A stretch of DNA of 64,000 nucleotides from Pacificibacter marinus. Lineage in GTDB: Bacteria > Pseudomonadota > Alphaproteobacteria > Rhodobacterales > Rhodobacteraceae. The first letter of the stretch is position 1. Every line of letters begins with the position of its first letter. The position numbers and the translations under genes were made by a program. The notes under the pieces were generated by a model that saw only the letters and a program-made list of their open reading frames with translations, made no database searches and had not been told where the DNA came from. Positions 26,793-35,299 of this stretch are shown in pieces. The DNA is taken from the NCBI RefSeq assembly GCF_018860665.1, contig NZ_JAHKPK010000018.1, positions 1 through 64,000 of the forward strand, read 5' to 3'.

Positions 26793-26866
26793 GCGGAGGC
26801 GGGCCCTCAAGGGAGAAATCCTTGAACGGTCCACCGGTTGGGGCATCAGCTCTGAAGACCCTCCGC
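26793..26866 (+). promoter_or_regulatory. Structured rpsB 5' leader, possible S2 autoregulatory element
   Basis: GCGGAGG (26793-26799) can pair perfectly with CCTCCGC (26860-26866), enclosing a hairpin TCAAGG / CCTTGA (26807-26825) with a 7-base loop. This branched fold ends about 30 bases before the rpsB start. S2 represses its own mRNA in other proteobacteria through a leader structure, so a similar element here is plausible. The fold was found by eye, without covariation support. Confidence 0.45.
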
Positions 26867-26896
26867 TCAGGTATAAACCGGAAAAGGAACATGAAT

Positions 26897-27655
26897 ATGG
26901 CTCTTCCAGAATTCACAATCCGTCAGCTGCTTGAAGCTGGCGTTCACTATGGTCACCAAACTCAGCGTTGGAACCCGCGTATGCAGGAGTTCATCTACGG
27001 TGAGCGGAACGGCATCCACATCTTCGATCTGACACAAACTGTTCCAATGCTTGACCAAGCGTTGAAAGTTGTGCGCGACACTGCTGCCAAAGGCGGCCGT
27101 ATTCTTTTCGTTGGTACCAAACGCCAAGCTGCTGGTCCTGTTGCTGAAGCTGCTGAAAAATGCGCACAGTACTACATGAACCACCGTTGGTTGGGTGGCA
27201 CGCTGACAAACTGGAAAACTGTTTCCCAGTCCATCTCGCGCCTCAAAATGATCGACGAAAAACTTGAGTCTGGCGCCGAAGGCTTGACCAAGAAAGAGCG
27301 TCTTGGCATGGAACGTGATCAAGCGAAATTGCAAGCCTCTTTGGGCGGTATCCGCGACATGGGCGGCGTGCCTGATTTGATCTTCGTGATCGACGTCAAC
27401 AAAGAAGACCTCGCAATCCTTGAAGCAAACAAGCTCGGCATTCCTGTTGTTGCTGTTGTCGACTCTAACTGCCCACCAGCAGGCGTTGACTACGTGATCC
27501 CAGGCAACGATGACGCGTCACGCGCGATCACATTGTACTGTGACCTCGTTGCGCGTGCGGCTCTTGACGGTATGACAGAGCAAATGGGCGCTGCTGGCGT
27601 TGATTTCGGTGCCTTCGAAGAAGCACCAGTTGAAGAAGTTGTAGCTGAAGCGTAA
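26897..27655 (+). CDS. rpsB: 30S ribosomal protein S2
   Basis: A 252-residue S2 beginning [21 protein letters not shown]. Hallmarks include [44 protein letters not shown] and [14 protein letters not shown]. Start at ATG 26897, about 8 bases after AAAAGGA; another in-frame ATG at 26891 sits too close to that box. S2 joins the 30S subunit late and helps anchor S1. Co-oriented with tsf, as in most bacteria. Confidence 0.97.
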   Translation: MALPEFTIRQLLEAGVHYGHQTQRWNPRMQEFIYGERNGIHIFDLTQTVPMLDQALKVVRDTAAKGGRILFVGTKRQAAGPVAEAAEKCAQYYMNHRWLGGTLTNWKTVSQSISRLKMIDEKLESGAEGLTKKERLGMERDQAKLQASLGGIRDMGGVPDLIFVIDVNKEDLAILEANKLGIPVVAVVDSNCPPAGVDYVIPGNDDASRAITLYCDLVARAALDGMTEQMGAAGVDFGAFEEAPVEEVVAEA

Positions 27656-27736
27656 TCGCTTCAAAAACGTTACACACATGTTACGGGGGCAGGGTACACC
27701 CGCCCCCGATCCCATTTCAATTCTAGGAGAACCGGC

Positions 27737-28612
27737 ATGGCAATCACTGCTGCAATGGTTAAAGAACTGCGCGAAGCAACAGCTGCAGGCATGATGGACG
27801 CGAAAAAAGCACTCGTTGAGTGTGATGGTGACATGGAGGCCGCTGTTGACTGGCTTCGCACCAAAGGCTTGGCAAAAGCCGCTAAAAAATCTGGCCGTAC
27901 AGCAGCTGAAGGCCTTGTGGCTGTTGCTGTGTCCGGTGGCAAAGGTGTTGCGGTTGAAGTGAACTCTGAAACTGACTTCGTTGGTAAAAACGCTGAATTC
28001 CAAGCCATGGTAGGGTCCATCGCAGGTGCGGCTTTGGCTGTGAATACAGTTGAAGAGCTTTCTGCGGCTGACATCGGTGGTAAATCCGTTGCTGAAACGA
28101 TCACTGATAAAGTTGCGACAATCGGCGAAAACATGGCTTTGCGCCGCATGGCTGCGCTCGAAGGTGACGTGGTTGTGTCCTACGTGCACAACGCGGCGAC
28201 TGACGGCATGGGCAAAATCGGTGTTCTTGTGGCACTTAAAGGTGGCGATGAAGCCTTCGGTAAACAGGTTGCGATGCACATCGCGGCTGTGAACCCTGCG
28301 TCCTTGTCCGAAGCTGATCTTGACGCGGCTGTTGTTGAAAAAGAAAAGCAAGTTCAGATCGATATTGCACGTGAATCTGGCAAGCCAGAAGCTGTAATCG
28401 AAAAAATGATCGTGGGCCGTATGAAGAAATTCATCGCGGAATCCACATTGCTTGGTCAAGCTTTCGTTGTGAACCCTGACCTGACTGTTGCACAAGCGGC
28501 AACTGAAGCAGGCGCAGAAATCACTGGCTTTGTACGTCTTGAAGTTGGCGAAGGCATTGAAAAAGTTGCTGAAGACTTTGCCGCAGAAGTTGCGAAAACA
28601 ATGAACAGCTAA
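27737..28612 (+). CDS. tsf: Translation elongation factor Ts
   Basis: A 291-residue EF-Ts that recycles EF-Tu-GDP to EF-Tu-GTP. The N-terminal UBA-like domain ([21 protein letters not shown]) and the core motif [16 protein letters not shown] carrying the TDFV loop are clear. GGAGA precedes the ATG. It follows rpsB by 81 bp and ends before a strong terminator. The 325-codon open frame on the opposite strand is a shadow. Confidence 0.97.
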   Translation: MAITAAMVKELREATAAGMMDAKKALVECDGDMEAAVDWLRTKGLAKAAKKSGRTAAEGLVAVAVSGGKGVAVEVNSETDFVGKNAEFQAMVGSIAGAALAVNTVEELSAADIGGKSVAETITDKVATIGENMALRRMAALEGDVVVSYVHNAATDGMGKIGVLVALKGGDEAFGKQVAMHIAAVNPASLSEADLDAAVVEKEKQVQIDIARESGKPEAVIEKMIVGRMKKFIAESTLLGQAFVVNPDLTVAQAATEAGAEITGFVRLEVGEGIEKVAEDFAAEVAKTMNS

Positions 28613-28646
28613 GGCATTACGCTTTAACGTTTATGATTGCATAGGG

Positions 28647-28674
28647 AAGGGGGCGCAGATTTGCGTCCCCTTTT
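28647..28674 (+). terminator. Intrinsic terminator of rpsB-tsf
   Basis: AAGGGGGCGCA pairs with TGCGTCCCCTT (one G-U), tetraloop GATT, followed by TTTT. Lies 35 bp after the tsf stop. Confidence 0.88.
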
Positions 28675-28744
28675 CGTTATGAAAAGCGGGAACAGTGGCG
28701 ATGTTTACGTTACTAAGTCCTATCATCATCGATGGTCACAAAAT

Positions 28745-28893
28745 GAAAAACGCAGTCCCCCGAAAGGAACTGCGCTCAAATCAACCTGCTGCATAAACTG
28801 TCGGGATGAGGGTTGTATGCAGCTTCACGATCTTAAAGGATCACTTTGTCCAAATAAACAAGTGACCCAAATGTGCTGGCGAACCAGCAAGAC
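28745..28893 (-). ncRNA. Candidate small RNA with three hairpins and own promoter/terminator
   Basis: On the minus strand a promoter-like TTGGAC-N17-TAGCTT (28927 to 28899) is followed by: a hairpin TGCTGG-TTCG-CCAGCA (28889-28874) with the very stable UUCG loop; a perfect 8-bp stem GCTGCATA / TATGCAGC (28823-28788) with a 20-base loop rich in C (CCCTCATCCC); and a terminator CGCAGT / ACTGCG (28774-28751) followed by TTTTTCATTTTG. The predicted RNA is about 145-150 nt. No plausible ORF exists. The C-rich exposed loop could pair with ribosome-binding sites. It lies 120 bp beyond the 3' end of luxR. I cannot match it to a known RNA family. Confidence 0.6.
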
Positions 28894-28898
28894 TGGAT

Positions 28899-28927
28899 AA
28901 GCTAAATATAGGCGATCTCCAGTCCAA
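28899..28927 (-). promoter_or_regulatory. Candidate promoter of the small RNA
   Basis: Minus strand: TTGGAC (28927-28922), 17-bp spacer, TAGCTT (28904-28899). Same hexamers as the orphan promoter at 22806-22833. Confidence 0.45.
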
Positions 28928-29049
28928 AATACCTTAGAGGGTAAACCTCTTTGTTAAGGTGATTAATAATGCAACATTGACGCTAGGTAACGAAAGTGGG
29001 GAAAACCATACCTTGAGCTTAAAGAAAACCTAACGGTCGCGATAGAAAT

Positions 29050-29802
29050 CTAAAGCCTGTAGAACTGGTTTAACAGTGACGCTTTTAATATGGCCTGAGC
29101 TGTCGTCTCGACGTCCAAAGCATCACGCGCGAGCTTTAAGTGCTTTTCGACTGTGGCTGTCGTAAGACCCATAATCTGCGCCACGTCTGCAGACGTTTTC
29201 CCATCGCCGACCCATTCCAAAACTTCACGCTGGCGTGCTGTTAGCCTCCTTAAATCAAAGGGGAGCGAAATTATTTTTAGGTGAGAAACCTCACATAATA
29301 TTTTGATTTCCGGTCCATATTTCGTCCAGATGGCATCAGCTTGTTCTTGAGTGCCAACAAATGGTGACATCGATAACCCGATCGCGCCTTTGGACCGCGT
29401 CGTCGCGTTGCTAAAGCCAATCGTATATCCATTGACCACGCCAAACGAGCGATTGAATTCAACGGTTTCACGCGCTTTTTCATCCAATGTGTCATAAACC
29501 TCATCGATATAGGCCCATGAACAGACACCAGCGTTCTGCGCAGCCCAAGTCACTAAGGGGCCATGTTTGTAACGCCCGTCGTAGAAGTACCCTTTGACAT
29601 AATCTGGCCCAAGGTTGGTTAACACAAGATGATCGGTGGTGTCACCAAACCCGTTTTCGGTGTGAAATCGAGTGAAGCCATATAAGACGTTTTGAAATCC
29701 CAAGGATTGAAGTTTCAAAAGTAAGACTTCCCAAACACCTTCAATCGTTGTTGCGGTCAAGATTCCATTGAGTGTTATGGTCATATGTGCCTTTAAACTC
29801 AT
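29050..29802 (-). CDS. LuxR-type quorum-sensing regulator (no LuxI in window)
   Basis: A 250-residue regulator. The N-terminal autoinducer-binding domain shows YVKGYFYDGRYKHGPLVTWA and CSWAYIDE, matching conserved Tyr/Asp/Trp positions of acyl-homoserine-lactone receptors. The C-terminal HTH is LTARQREVLEWVGDGKTSADVAQ with GLTTATVEKHLKLARDAL. No acyl-homoserine-lactone synthase gene lies in the window, so it may be a LuxR 'solo' or pair with a distant synthase. ATG 29802 has AGAGG 6 bases upstream; ATG 29784 is an alternative. A candidate small RNA follows downstream on the same strand. Confidence 0.88.
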   Translation of the reverse strand: MSLKAHMTITLNGILTATTIEGVWEVLLLKLQSLGFQNVLYGFTRFHTENGFGDTTDHLVLTNLGPDYVKGYFYDGRYKHGPLVTWAAQNAGVCSWAYIDEVYDTLDEKARETVEFNRSFGVVNGYTIGFSNATTRSKGAIGLSMSPFVGTQEQADAIWTKYGPEIKILCEVSHLKIISLPFDLRRLTARQREVLEWVGDGKTSADVAQIMGLTTATVEKHLKLARDALDVETTAQAILKASLLNQFYRL

Positions 29803-29991
29803 TACAAACCTCTAATACTGTTTACTTGGCCAAACTACGCATGCGATGCGTTTAGCGCAATAATCGTTAACGGTTTTGCTACAAGAATGCGTTTGGTGTG
29901 AGGCGTTATAAAAAGCGCCATTTTTGTTATTTTGGAAATCAAATTAAATTACATAATACCAATTATAAGAATAACGCTAATAGGAGGACAA

Positions 29992-30075
29992 GTGCCACCC
30001 TCAACTACAATACTTGTAAGAAACCGATCGCCTATTCAACGAATAGCGAACAATTGGCCTCAGATATGGAAATAG
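29992..30075 (+). CDS. Candidate 27-residue peptide with strong Shine-Dalgarno
   Basis: AGGAGG sits 4 bases before GTG 29992, opening a 27-codon frame (starts MPPSTTILVRNRSPIQ, ends NNWPQIWK) in the 336-bp gap between phoB and luxR, both on the other strand. Upstream sequence is very AT-rich, as for a promoter. The stop codon lies within the 5' arm of a perfect hairpin, GAAATAGCG / CGCTATTTC. A basic, tryptophan-containing peptide of unknown family. It may be chance; the ribosome-binding site and hairpin are the only support. Confidence 0.28.
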   Translation: MPPSTTILVRNRSPIQRIANNWPQIWK

Positions 30076-30110
30076 CGCCAAGATCTAAATCCCCGCGCTA
30101 TTTCTTTATG
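30069..30110. terminator. Hairpin terminator downstream of phoB / end of small plus-strand unit
   Basis: GAAATAGCG (30069-30077) pairs perfectly with CGCTATTTC (30097-30105), followed on the plus strand by TTTATG. On the minus strand it is 34 bp past the phoB stop and could end the pho operon, although the minus-strand U tract is poor. Confidence 0.5.
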
Positions 30111-30138
30111 ATGGTGCTGTCTCAACCTAAGAAATAGA

Positions 30139-30828
30139 TTAGCCGAGTGCGTAGCCTGCGCCGCGGACTGTTCGTACTGGGTCTTCGCCGCCATGTTGAC
30201 ACAGAGCTTTGCGCAGACGTCCGATATGGACATCGACTGTACGCGTATCGACATAGATATCACGCCCCCAAACCCGATCCAGCAACTGTTCACGCGACCA
30301 GACACGGCCTGGTTTTTCCATGAAGGTGGTCAACAGACGAAACTCGGTCGGACCAAGTTTCAAGGCACTGTCAGAACGCGTCACTTTGTGAGTTTCTGCA
30401 TCCAAGCGGATGTCATCAAACGACAACACCTGCCCCACCGCTGATGGACGCACGCGACGCAATTGCGTGCGCACGCGGGCCATCAATTCGATGACAGAAT
30501 AGGGTTTGACCACATAGTCATCCGCACCCGTTTCCAAGCCCCGCACGCGGTCGACGTCTTCGGACCGTGCGGACAACATGATGATCGGGATTTGGCGGGT
30601 CTCTGCGCGCGATTTCAACCGACGGCAGATTTCGATGCCAGACACACCGGGCAACATCCAATCGAGAACGATGATGTCCGGCGCCTCCTCATTTACAAAC
30701 ATCAAAGCATCATCGCCGTTTTCGGCTTTGGTGACCTGAAACCCTTCGGATTCAAAATTATAGCCCAAGACTTCACGTTGCGCTGGTTCATCTTCGACAA
30801 GCAAAACATGAGGACGATCGACAGACAT
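30139..30828 (-). CDS. phoB: Phosphate-response regulator PhoB
   Basis: A 229-residue OmpR-family regulator. The receiver domain has the phosphorylated Asp in IIVLDWMLPGVSG and Lys in VVKPYSVIEL; the C-terminal winged helix shows GPTEFRLLTTFMEKPGRVWSREQLLD and RTVDVHIGRLRKAL. PhoB is phosphorylated by PhoR under phosphate starvation and binds PHO boxes. Its ATG overlaps the phoU stop (TGATG). Last gene of the operon, opposite to many gamma-proteobacteria where phoBR form a separate unit. Confidence 0.95.
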   Translation of the reverse strand: MSVDRPHVLLVEDEPAQREVLGYNFESEGFQVTKAENGDDALMFVNEEAPDIIVLDWMLPGVSGIEICRRLKSRAETRQIPIIMLSARSEDVDRVRGLETGADDYVVKPYSVIELMARVRTQLRRVRPSAVGQVLSFDDIRLDAETHKVTRSDSALKLGPTEFRLLTTFMEKPGRVWSREQLLDRVWGRDIYVDTRTVDVHIGRLRKALCQHGGEDPVRTVRGAGYALG

Positions 30829-31550
30829 CAGAGCGTCTCCATATCCATATCAGTGTGAGAGGTCAGATCGCCCTTTGGACGGCTTTCCTCAGGCAATTCG
30901 CCCGTCACAAGATAGATCACTTGCTCGGCAATCGAGGTGGCATGATCGCCCATGCGTTCGATGTTTTTAGCGATGAAATGCAGGTGCATACAGGCTGAGA
31001 TATTGCGTGGGTCTTCCATCATATAGGTCAGGAATTCGCGAAACAAAGCGTTGTACATTTGGTCAACGTCAAGGTCACGTTGGCGCACTTGCTCGGCAAC
31101 TTCTGCGTCGCGCTGGATGTAGGCATCAAGCGCAAGTTTGAGCATTTCTTCAACTTCGCGCGCCATGCGGCGGATAGAGGCACCTGCCCCTGTGATCGGC
31201 TGCATATCGGCCAAAACACCTGTACGCTTAGCCAAGTTTTTCGCGTAATCACCGCAACGTTCCAAATTGCCTGCGATTTTCATCACAGTCAAAACAGTGC
31301 GCAAGTCGCCCGCCGCAGGGGATCGCAATGCGATAACGCGGGCCGCTTCTTCGTTGATTTTCTCTTCCAAAGCATCGATGGCTTTGTCAGAGGCGCGCAC
31401 TTTTGCGGCCAGCTCGACATCACGTTCTTCCAAGGCTTGCGCCGCAGAGGTGATGTTTGCTTCGACCATGCCGCCCATTTTCATGATCAGGGCTTGGATG
31501 GCTTCTAGGTCGCGATCAAAAACGGACGCGATGTGTTTTTCATTTGTCAT
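30828..31550 (-). CDS. phoU: Phosphate signalling complex accessory protein PhoU
   Basis: A 240-residue, all-helical protein with two PhoU repeats; the metal-binding E/D-x-x-x-D signatures appear in NLERCGDYAKNLAKR and NIERMGDHATSIAEQ. PhoU links the Pst transporter to PhoR and holds the kinase in its inhibitory state when phosphate is plentiful. It follows pstB by 12 bp and overlaps phoB by one base. Confidence 0.95.
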   Translation of the reverse strand: MTNEKHIASVFDRDLEAIQALIMKMGGMVEANITSAAQALEERDVELAAKVRASDKAIDALEEKINEEAARVIALRSPAAGDLRTVLTVMKIAGNLERCGDYAKNLAKRTGVLADMQPITGAGASIRRMAREVEEMLKLALDAYIQRDAEVAEQVRQRDLDVDQMYNALFREFLTYMMEDPRNISACMHLHFIAKNIERMGDHATSIAEQVIYLVTGELPEESRPKGDLTSHTDMDMETL

Positions 31551-31562
31551 AGAAGTTACTCC

Positions 31563-32360
31563 TTAACCGATCCGGCCAGTGATGTAGGACTCTGTACGCG
31601 GGTCCTGGGGATTGGTAAAAATTTGGCCTGTTTCGCCGTATTCAACAAGGTTTCCGAGGTGGAAGAAGGCTGTTTTTTGGCTCACACGCGCAGCTTGTTG
31701 CATAGAGTGCGTGACGATCACCACAGAGAAGTTTTCGCGCAACTCGTCGATCAGCTCTTCGACCTGAGCGGTGGCAATTGGGTCGAGCGCAGAACATGGC
31801 TCATCCATCAACAGAACCTCTGGTTCCGTAGCCACAGCGCGGGCAATACACAAACGCTGTTGCTGACCACCTGAAAGGCCTGTGCCCGGTGCGTGCAGAC
31901 GATCTTTCACCTCGTTCCAAATCGCACCACGACGTAGGGATTTTTCAACGATTTCGTCAAGATCCGCCTTGGTGCGCGCCAATCCGTGAATACGTGGGCC
32001 ATAAGCCACGTTGTCGTAGATTGATTTCGGGAACGGGTTCGGTTTTTGGAACACCATGCCAACTTTGGCACGCAATTGAACAGGATCAACACGCTTGTCG
32101 TAGATGTCTTCACCTTCGATTTGGATAGACCCTTCAACGCGACAAATATCGATCGTGTCATTCATCCGGTTCAGGCAACGCAAGAATGTAGATTTGCCGC
32201 AACCAGACGGACCAATAAAGGCGGTCACAGTCTTATCTTTGATCTCGACATTCACGTCTTTGATCGCATGGGTGTCGCCGTAGTAGACTTGCACACCTTT
32301 GGCGGAAATTTTAATGTCGTTCATGTCAACGTCTCTTTTCACAATTCGCATATCGTTCAT
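31563..32360 (-). CDS. pstB: Phosphate ABC transporter ATP-binding protein
   Basis: A 265-residue ABC ATPase: Walker [20 protein letters not shown] (the PstB-specific continuation), Q-loop [18 protein letters not shown], signature [14 protein letters not shown] and Walker [13 protein letters not shown]. It powers high-affinity phosphate import through PstCA and takes part in signalling with PhoU. ATG 32360 has AAAGGG; a second in-frame ATG 36 bases on is possible. Confidence 0.96.
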   Translation of the reverse strand: MNDMRIVKRDVDMNDIKISAKGVQVYYGDTHAIKDVNVEIKDKTVTAFIGPSGCGKSTFLRCLNRMNDTIDICRVEGSIQIEGEDIYDKRVDPVQLRAKVGMVFQKPNPFPKSIYDNVAYGPRIHGLARTKADLDEIVEKSLRRGAIWNEVKDRLHAPGTGLSGGQQQRLCIARAVATEPEVLLMDEPCSALDPIATAQVEELIDELRENFSVVIVTHSMQQAARVSQKTAFFHLGNLVEYGETGQIFTNPQDPRTESYITGRIG

Positions 32361-32374
32361 TTTGTTACCCTTTC

Positions 32375-33700
32375 CTACCAGCGACGCTCAAAGCGGCGGC
32401 GTAGAATAATTGCGATGATGTTCATTGTCAGAAGGAAAGCCAGCAAGACGATGATACCGCCCCATGCTTTTTCATAAAAACCAGCATCAGCGCGTGCGGC
32501 CCAAGTGTAGATCTGTGCAGGCATTGCAGAGTTCGGGTCAAGGAAGCCACTAACGACTCCATCAGGGAATTCGCGAGCCACAAAGCCGACCATCCCGATG
32601 AGCAATAGTGGTGCAGATTCACCCAAGGCCTGCGCCAAGCCAATGATTGTCCCCGTCAGAATGCCAGGCATAGCGAGTGGCAACACATGGTGGAACACGG
32701 ATTGCATCTTAGACGCGCCAATCCCCAAAGCCGCATCACGAATGGATGGCGGTACAGCTTTTAGCGATGCGCGTGTCGAGATGATAATCGTTGGCAGTGT
32801 CATCAGGGTCAAAACCAAACCACCAACAAGGGGGGCTGATTGTGGCATGTGCATAAACTGAATGAATACGGACAGGCCCAGAATACCAAACACGATGGAC
32901 GGCACAGCAGCGAGGTTTGAGATGTTCACTTCCACAATATCTGTGAACTTGTTTTGCGGTGCGAACTCTTCGAGGTAGATGGACGCGGCAACACCGATCG
33001 GCAAACTGAGAAGCAAAACAACCAGCATCATAAAGAATGACCCAATAGCCGCAGCACCAATGCCAGCGCCACCGGGGTTATCAACACCCGCATCTGTGCC
33101 CTTGATAAAGGCCCAGTTGAAACGGCTCGTCAAAATATCTGCTTCAGTCAATGCATCAATGATATCAAGGTCGGTTTTGACCAAGAAACGGCTGTCCACC
33201 AGGCTTTCACGATCTACACGGCCTTTGAAATACCCTTCAACGCGCGACGATGTTTGCAATTGGAATGTAACGGGGCGTCCAATATCGTCAAGGTTCTCAC
33301 GGTAATGCCCGCGAATGTCGCCGCCGACCTTGCCCAAGATGCGTTCAATCGCATCAGAGTCGTAAGCCACCTCTACACCGCGTTCATCCAAAGCGTCACT
33401 GAAGTTTTGGATGAAAATATCAGTATATGCAGCTGTTTTAAGCATTTTGCTTTCAGCGGCATCATAATCTTCTTGCGACAAGGTCACTTCGAGCTCGGCC
33501 ACATATTGTGTGAAGGCCGGCAGGCCTGAACGCAGGATAGAAAACGCAAGAGAGGCAAGAAAAAGAACACCGATTGAGATTGCAATAATACCGTAGGCGC
33601 GAAACCGTGCCTCTGAGGCGTTTCTTTTTTTGGTGCGCGGATCCGCGACCATAAGTGAGCCGTGTGAAATACGGCCGTTTGAGGCTGATTGATCAGACAT
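32375..33700 (-). CDS. pstA: Phosphate ABC transporter permease PstA
   Basis: A 441-residue permease, longer than the E. coli protein (about 296) because of an extended N-terminus: a cytoplasmic part, a first helix near 35-55, and a periplasmic domain of roughly 140 residues (residues 60-200) before the five-helix permease core. The EAA loop is visible at [23 protein letters not shown]. The enlarged periplasmic insert appears to be common in alphaproteobacterial PstA. The start overlaps the pstC stop by one base (TAATG). Confidence 0.93.
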   Translation of the reverse strand: MSDQSASNGRISHGSLMVADPRTKKRNASEARFRAYGIIAISIGVLFLASLAFSILRSGLPAFTQYVAELEVTLSQEDYDAAESKMLKTAAYTDIFIQNFSDALDERGVEVAYDSDAIERILGKVGGDIRGHYRENLDDIGRPVTFQLQTSSRVEGYFKGRVDRESLVDSRFLVKTDLDIIDALTEADILTSRFNWAFIKGTDAGVDNPGGAGIGAAAIGSFFMMLVVLLLSLPIGVAASIYLEEFAPQNKFTDIVEVNISNLAAVPSIVFGILGLSVFIQFMHMPQSAPLVGGLVLTLMTLPTIIISTRASLKAVPPSIRDAALGIGASKMQSVFHHVLPLAMPGILTGTIIGLAQALGESAPLLLIGMVGFVAREFPDGVVSGFLDPNSAMPAQIYTWAARADAGFYEKAWGGIIVLLAFLLTMNIIAIILRRRFERRW

Positions 33701-35187
33701 TAGTCGTATTGCTCCCGGTATTTACGAACAATGATAAGGGCAACAACGTTCAGCGCGAGTGTGATAACAAAAAGTGTCATCCCCAGCGCAAAGGCCACCA
33801 TCGTTTCAGGACTGTTAAATTCACCGTCACCCGTAAGCTGGCTGACGATTTTAGCGGTGACTGTGGTCATAGCTTCGAGTGGGTTAAGTGACAGGCTGGC
33901 CGCGGCCCCTGCCCCAAGCACCACGATCATGGTCTCACCAATGGCGCGTGACGCAGCCAAAAGAACCGCTCCAACGATGCCCGGCAAGGCCGCCGGCAAA
34001 ATCACTTGGCGAATGGTTTCAGACTGGGTTGCGCCCAGACCATAAGATCCATCACGCATCGCCTGTGGCACGGCGTTGATGATGTCATCAGACAAAGACG
34101 ACACGAATGGGATCAGCATGATGCCCATCACCAAACCCGCGGTCATCGCGGCCGTTCCACCTGACATCCAATTCACACCCAATAGCCCATCAGCGCCAAA
34201 GATATTGACCAAAAGTGGGCCTACGGTAAGCAAAGCAAAGAGACCGTAAACAATGGTCGGAATGCCCGCGAGAACTTCGAGGACAGGTTTTGCGATAGAG
34301 CGTACAGAATTAGAAGCGTACTCAGACAGGTAAATCGCAGCAAAAAGACCAAGTGGGACAGCGACAACCAATGCGATGATGGAAATGTAGAGTGTCCCCC
34401 AGATCAGTGGCAAAAAGCCCAGATCAGATGCGCCACCGCGACCAGAAAAGCTTGGTTCCCAACGTGTGCCAAAGAAAAAGTCAGCACCCGGAAAGGATTC
34501 AAAAAAGTCGATTGTGTTAAAGATCAAGCTGAAGACAATGCCCAAAGTGGTCAAAACCGCGATGGAAGCTGCAGCAATTAACAAGACAAGAATACCACGC
34601 TCAACAACATTGCGGGCGCGGAAATCTTTGTCGGTTTGTTTCAAGGCATATCCGAACCCCGCCGCTGCAATCAGCAACACAACGATGCCGCGGACCATAT
34701 TGCCTGTACCAGACAAGGCACGGAATTTTTGCGCCGCTTCCAATGTTGTTTGCGTTACAGTCGATCCGACAGCAACACCAACGCTGGCAAGGCGCTCGCG
34801 CACGTTGGTAAAGTCTACACGAACATCACTCGCAGCCTCGCGGCTCATTGCCCCTTGGGCGACAGCGACATCAAGACCATCCGCAACGCGGCGGACATCT
34901 GCCATCATAAGGGAACGGGACGATCCTTCTGCAACATCTGTGTTGCTGATCATTCCCAGAACAGATTGTTCAATAAGCAACGGTTGAACGGTCATCCAAA
35001 TGACCAAAACCAAAAGCGATGGAACCAAAACCAATAGGGCAACATTTTGCCCGTAGTAGCTCTTTAATGAATGCAAAAGACGCAGATCGCCATCTGCTGA
35101 GGCCATCGCTCTGCGAACCCCCAACACGTAGCCAACCACGGCAAGTGCGCCAACGAGAGCGACAATTAAAAGCGTAGACATGTGCAT
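33700..35187 (-). CDS. pstC: Phosphate ABC transporter permease PstC
   Basis: A 495-residue permease. Like PstA it is enlarged at its N-terminus with extra helices (residues about 5-25, 48-70) and a loop domain before the core. The C-terminal half has the permease signature, with the EAA loop at YGLGATQSETIRQVILPAALPGIVG. With PstA it forms the membrane channel for phosphate. A stable hairpin separates it from pstS. Confidence 0.93.
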   Translation of the reverse strand: MHMSTLLIVALVGALAVVGYVLGVRRAMASADGDLRLLHSLKSYYGQNVALLVLVPSLLVLVIWMTVQPLLIEQSVLGMISNTDVAEGSSRSLMMADVRRVADGLDVAVAQGAMSREAASDVRVDFTNVRERLASVGVAVGSTVTQTTLEAAQKFRALSGTGNMVRGIVVLLIAAAGFGYALKQTDKDFRARNVVERGILVLLIAAASIAVLTTLGIVFSLIFNTIDFFESFPGADFFFGTRWEPSFSGRGGASDLGFLPLIWGTLYISIIALVVAVPLGLFAAIYLSEYASNSVRSIAKPVLEVLAGIPTIVYGLFALLTVGPLLVNIFGADGLLGVNWMSGGTAAMTAGLVMGIMLIPFVSSLSDDIINAVPQAMRDGSYGLGATQSETIRQVILPAALPGIVGAVLLAASRAIGETMIVVLGAGAAASLSLNPLEAMTTVTAKIVSQLTGDGEFNSPETMVAFALGMTLFVITLALNVVALIIVRKYREQYD

Positions 35188-35257
35188 GGGCCCCCCAGCA
35201 CCAGAGATATCAAATCCAACGACTAGTGCCTGAATATTGGCGCCGTTGGGGTGGTTC

Positions 35258-35282
35258 GGGTGGCCCTATAACAAGGCCACCC
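35258..35282 (-). terminator. Stable intercistronic hairpin between pstS and pstC
   Basis: GGGTGGCC / GGCCACCC, perfect 8-bp stem, 9-base loop, no U tract on the minus strand. In ABC operons such hairpins commonly protect the upstream binding-protein message or attenuate read-through, giving more PstS than permease. Confidence 0.6.
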
Positions 35283-35299
35283 AAGTCGAAAAGGCTAGA

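Noticed and set aside
27518-28495. Minus-strand open frame of 325 codons
   Set aside because: Antisense to tsf, which is a certain gene; Cys/His/Phe-rich shadow composition.
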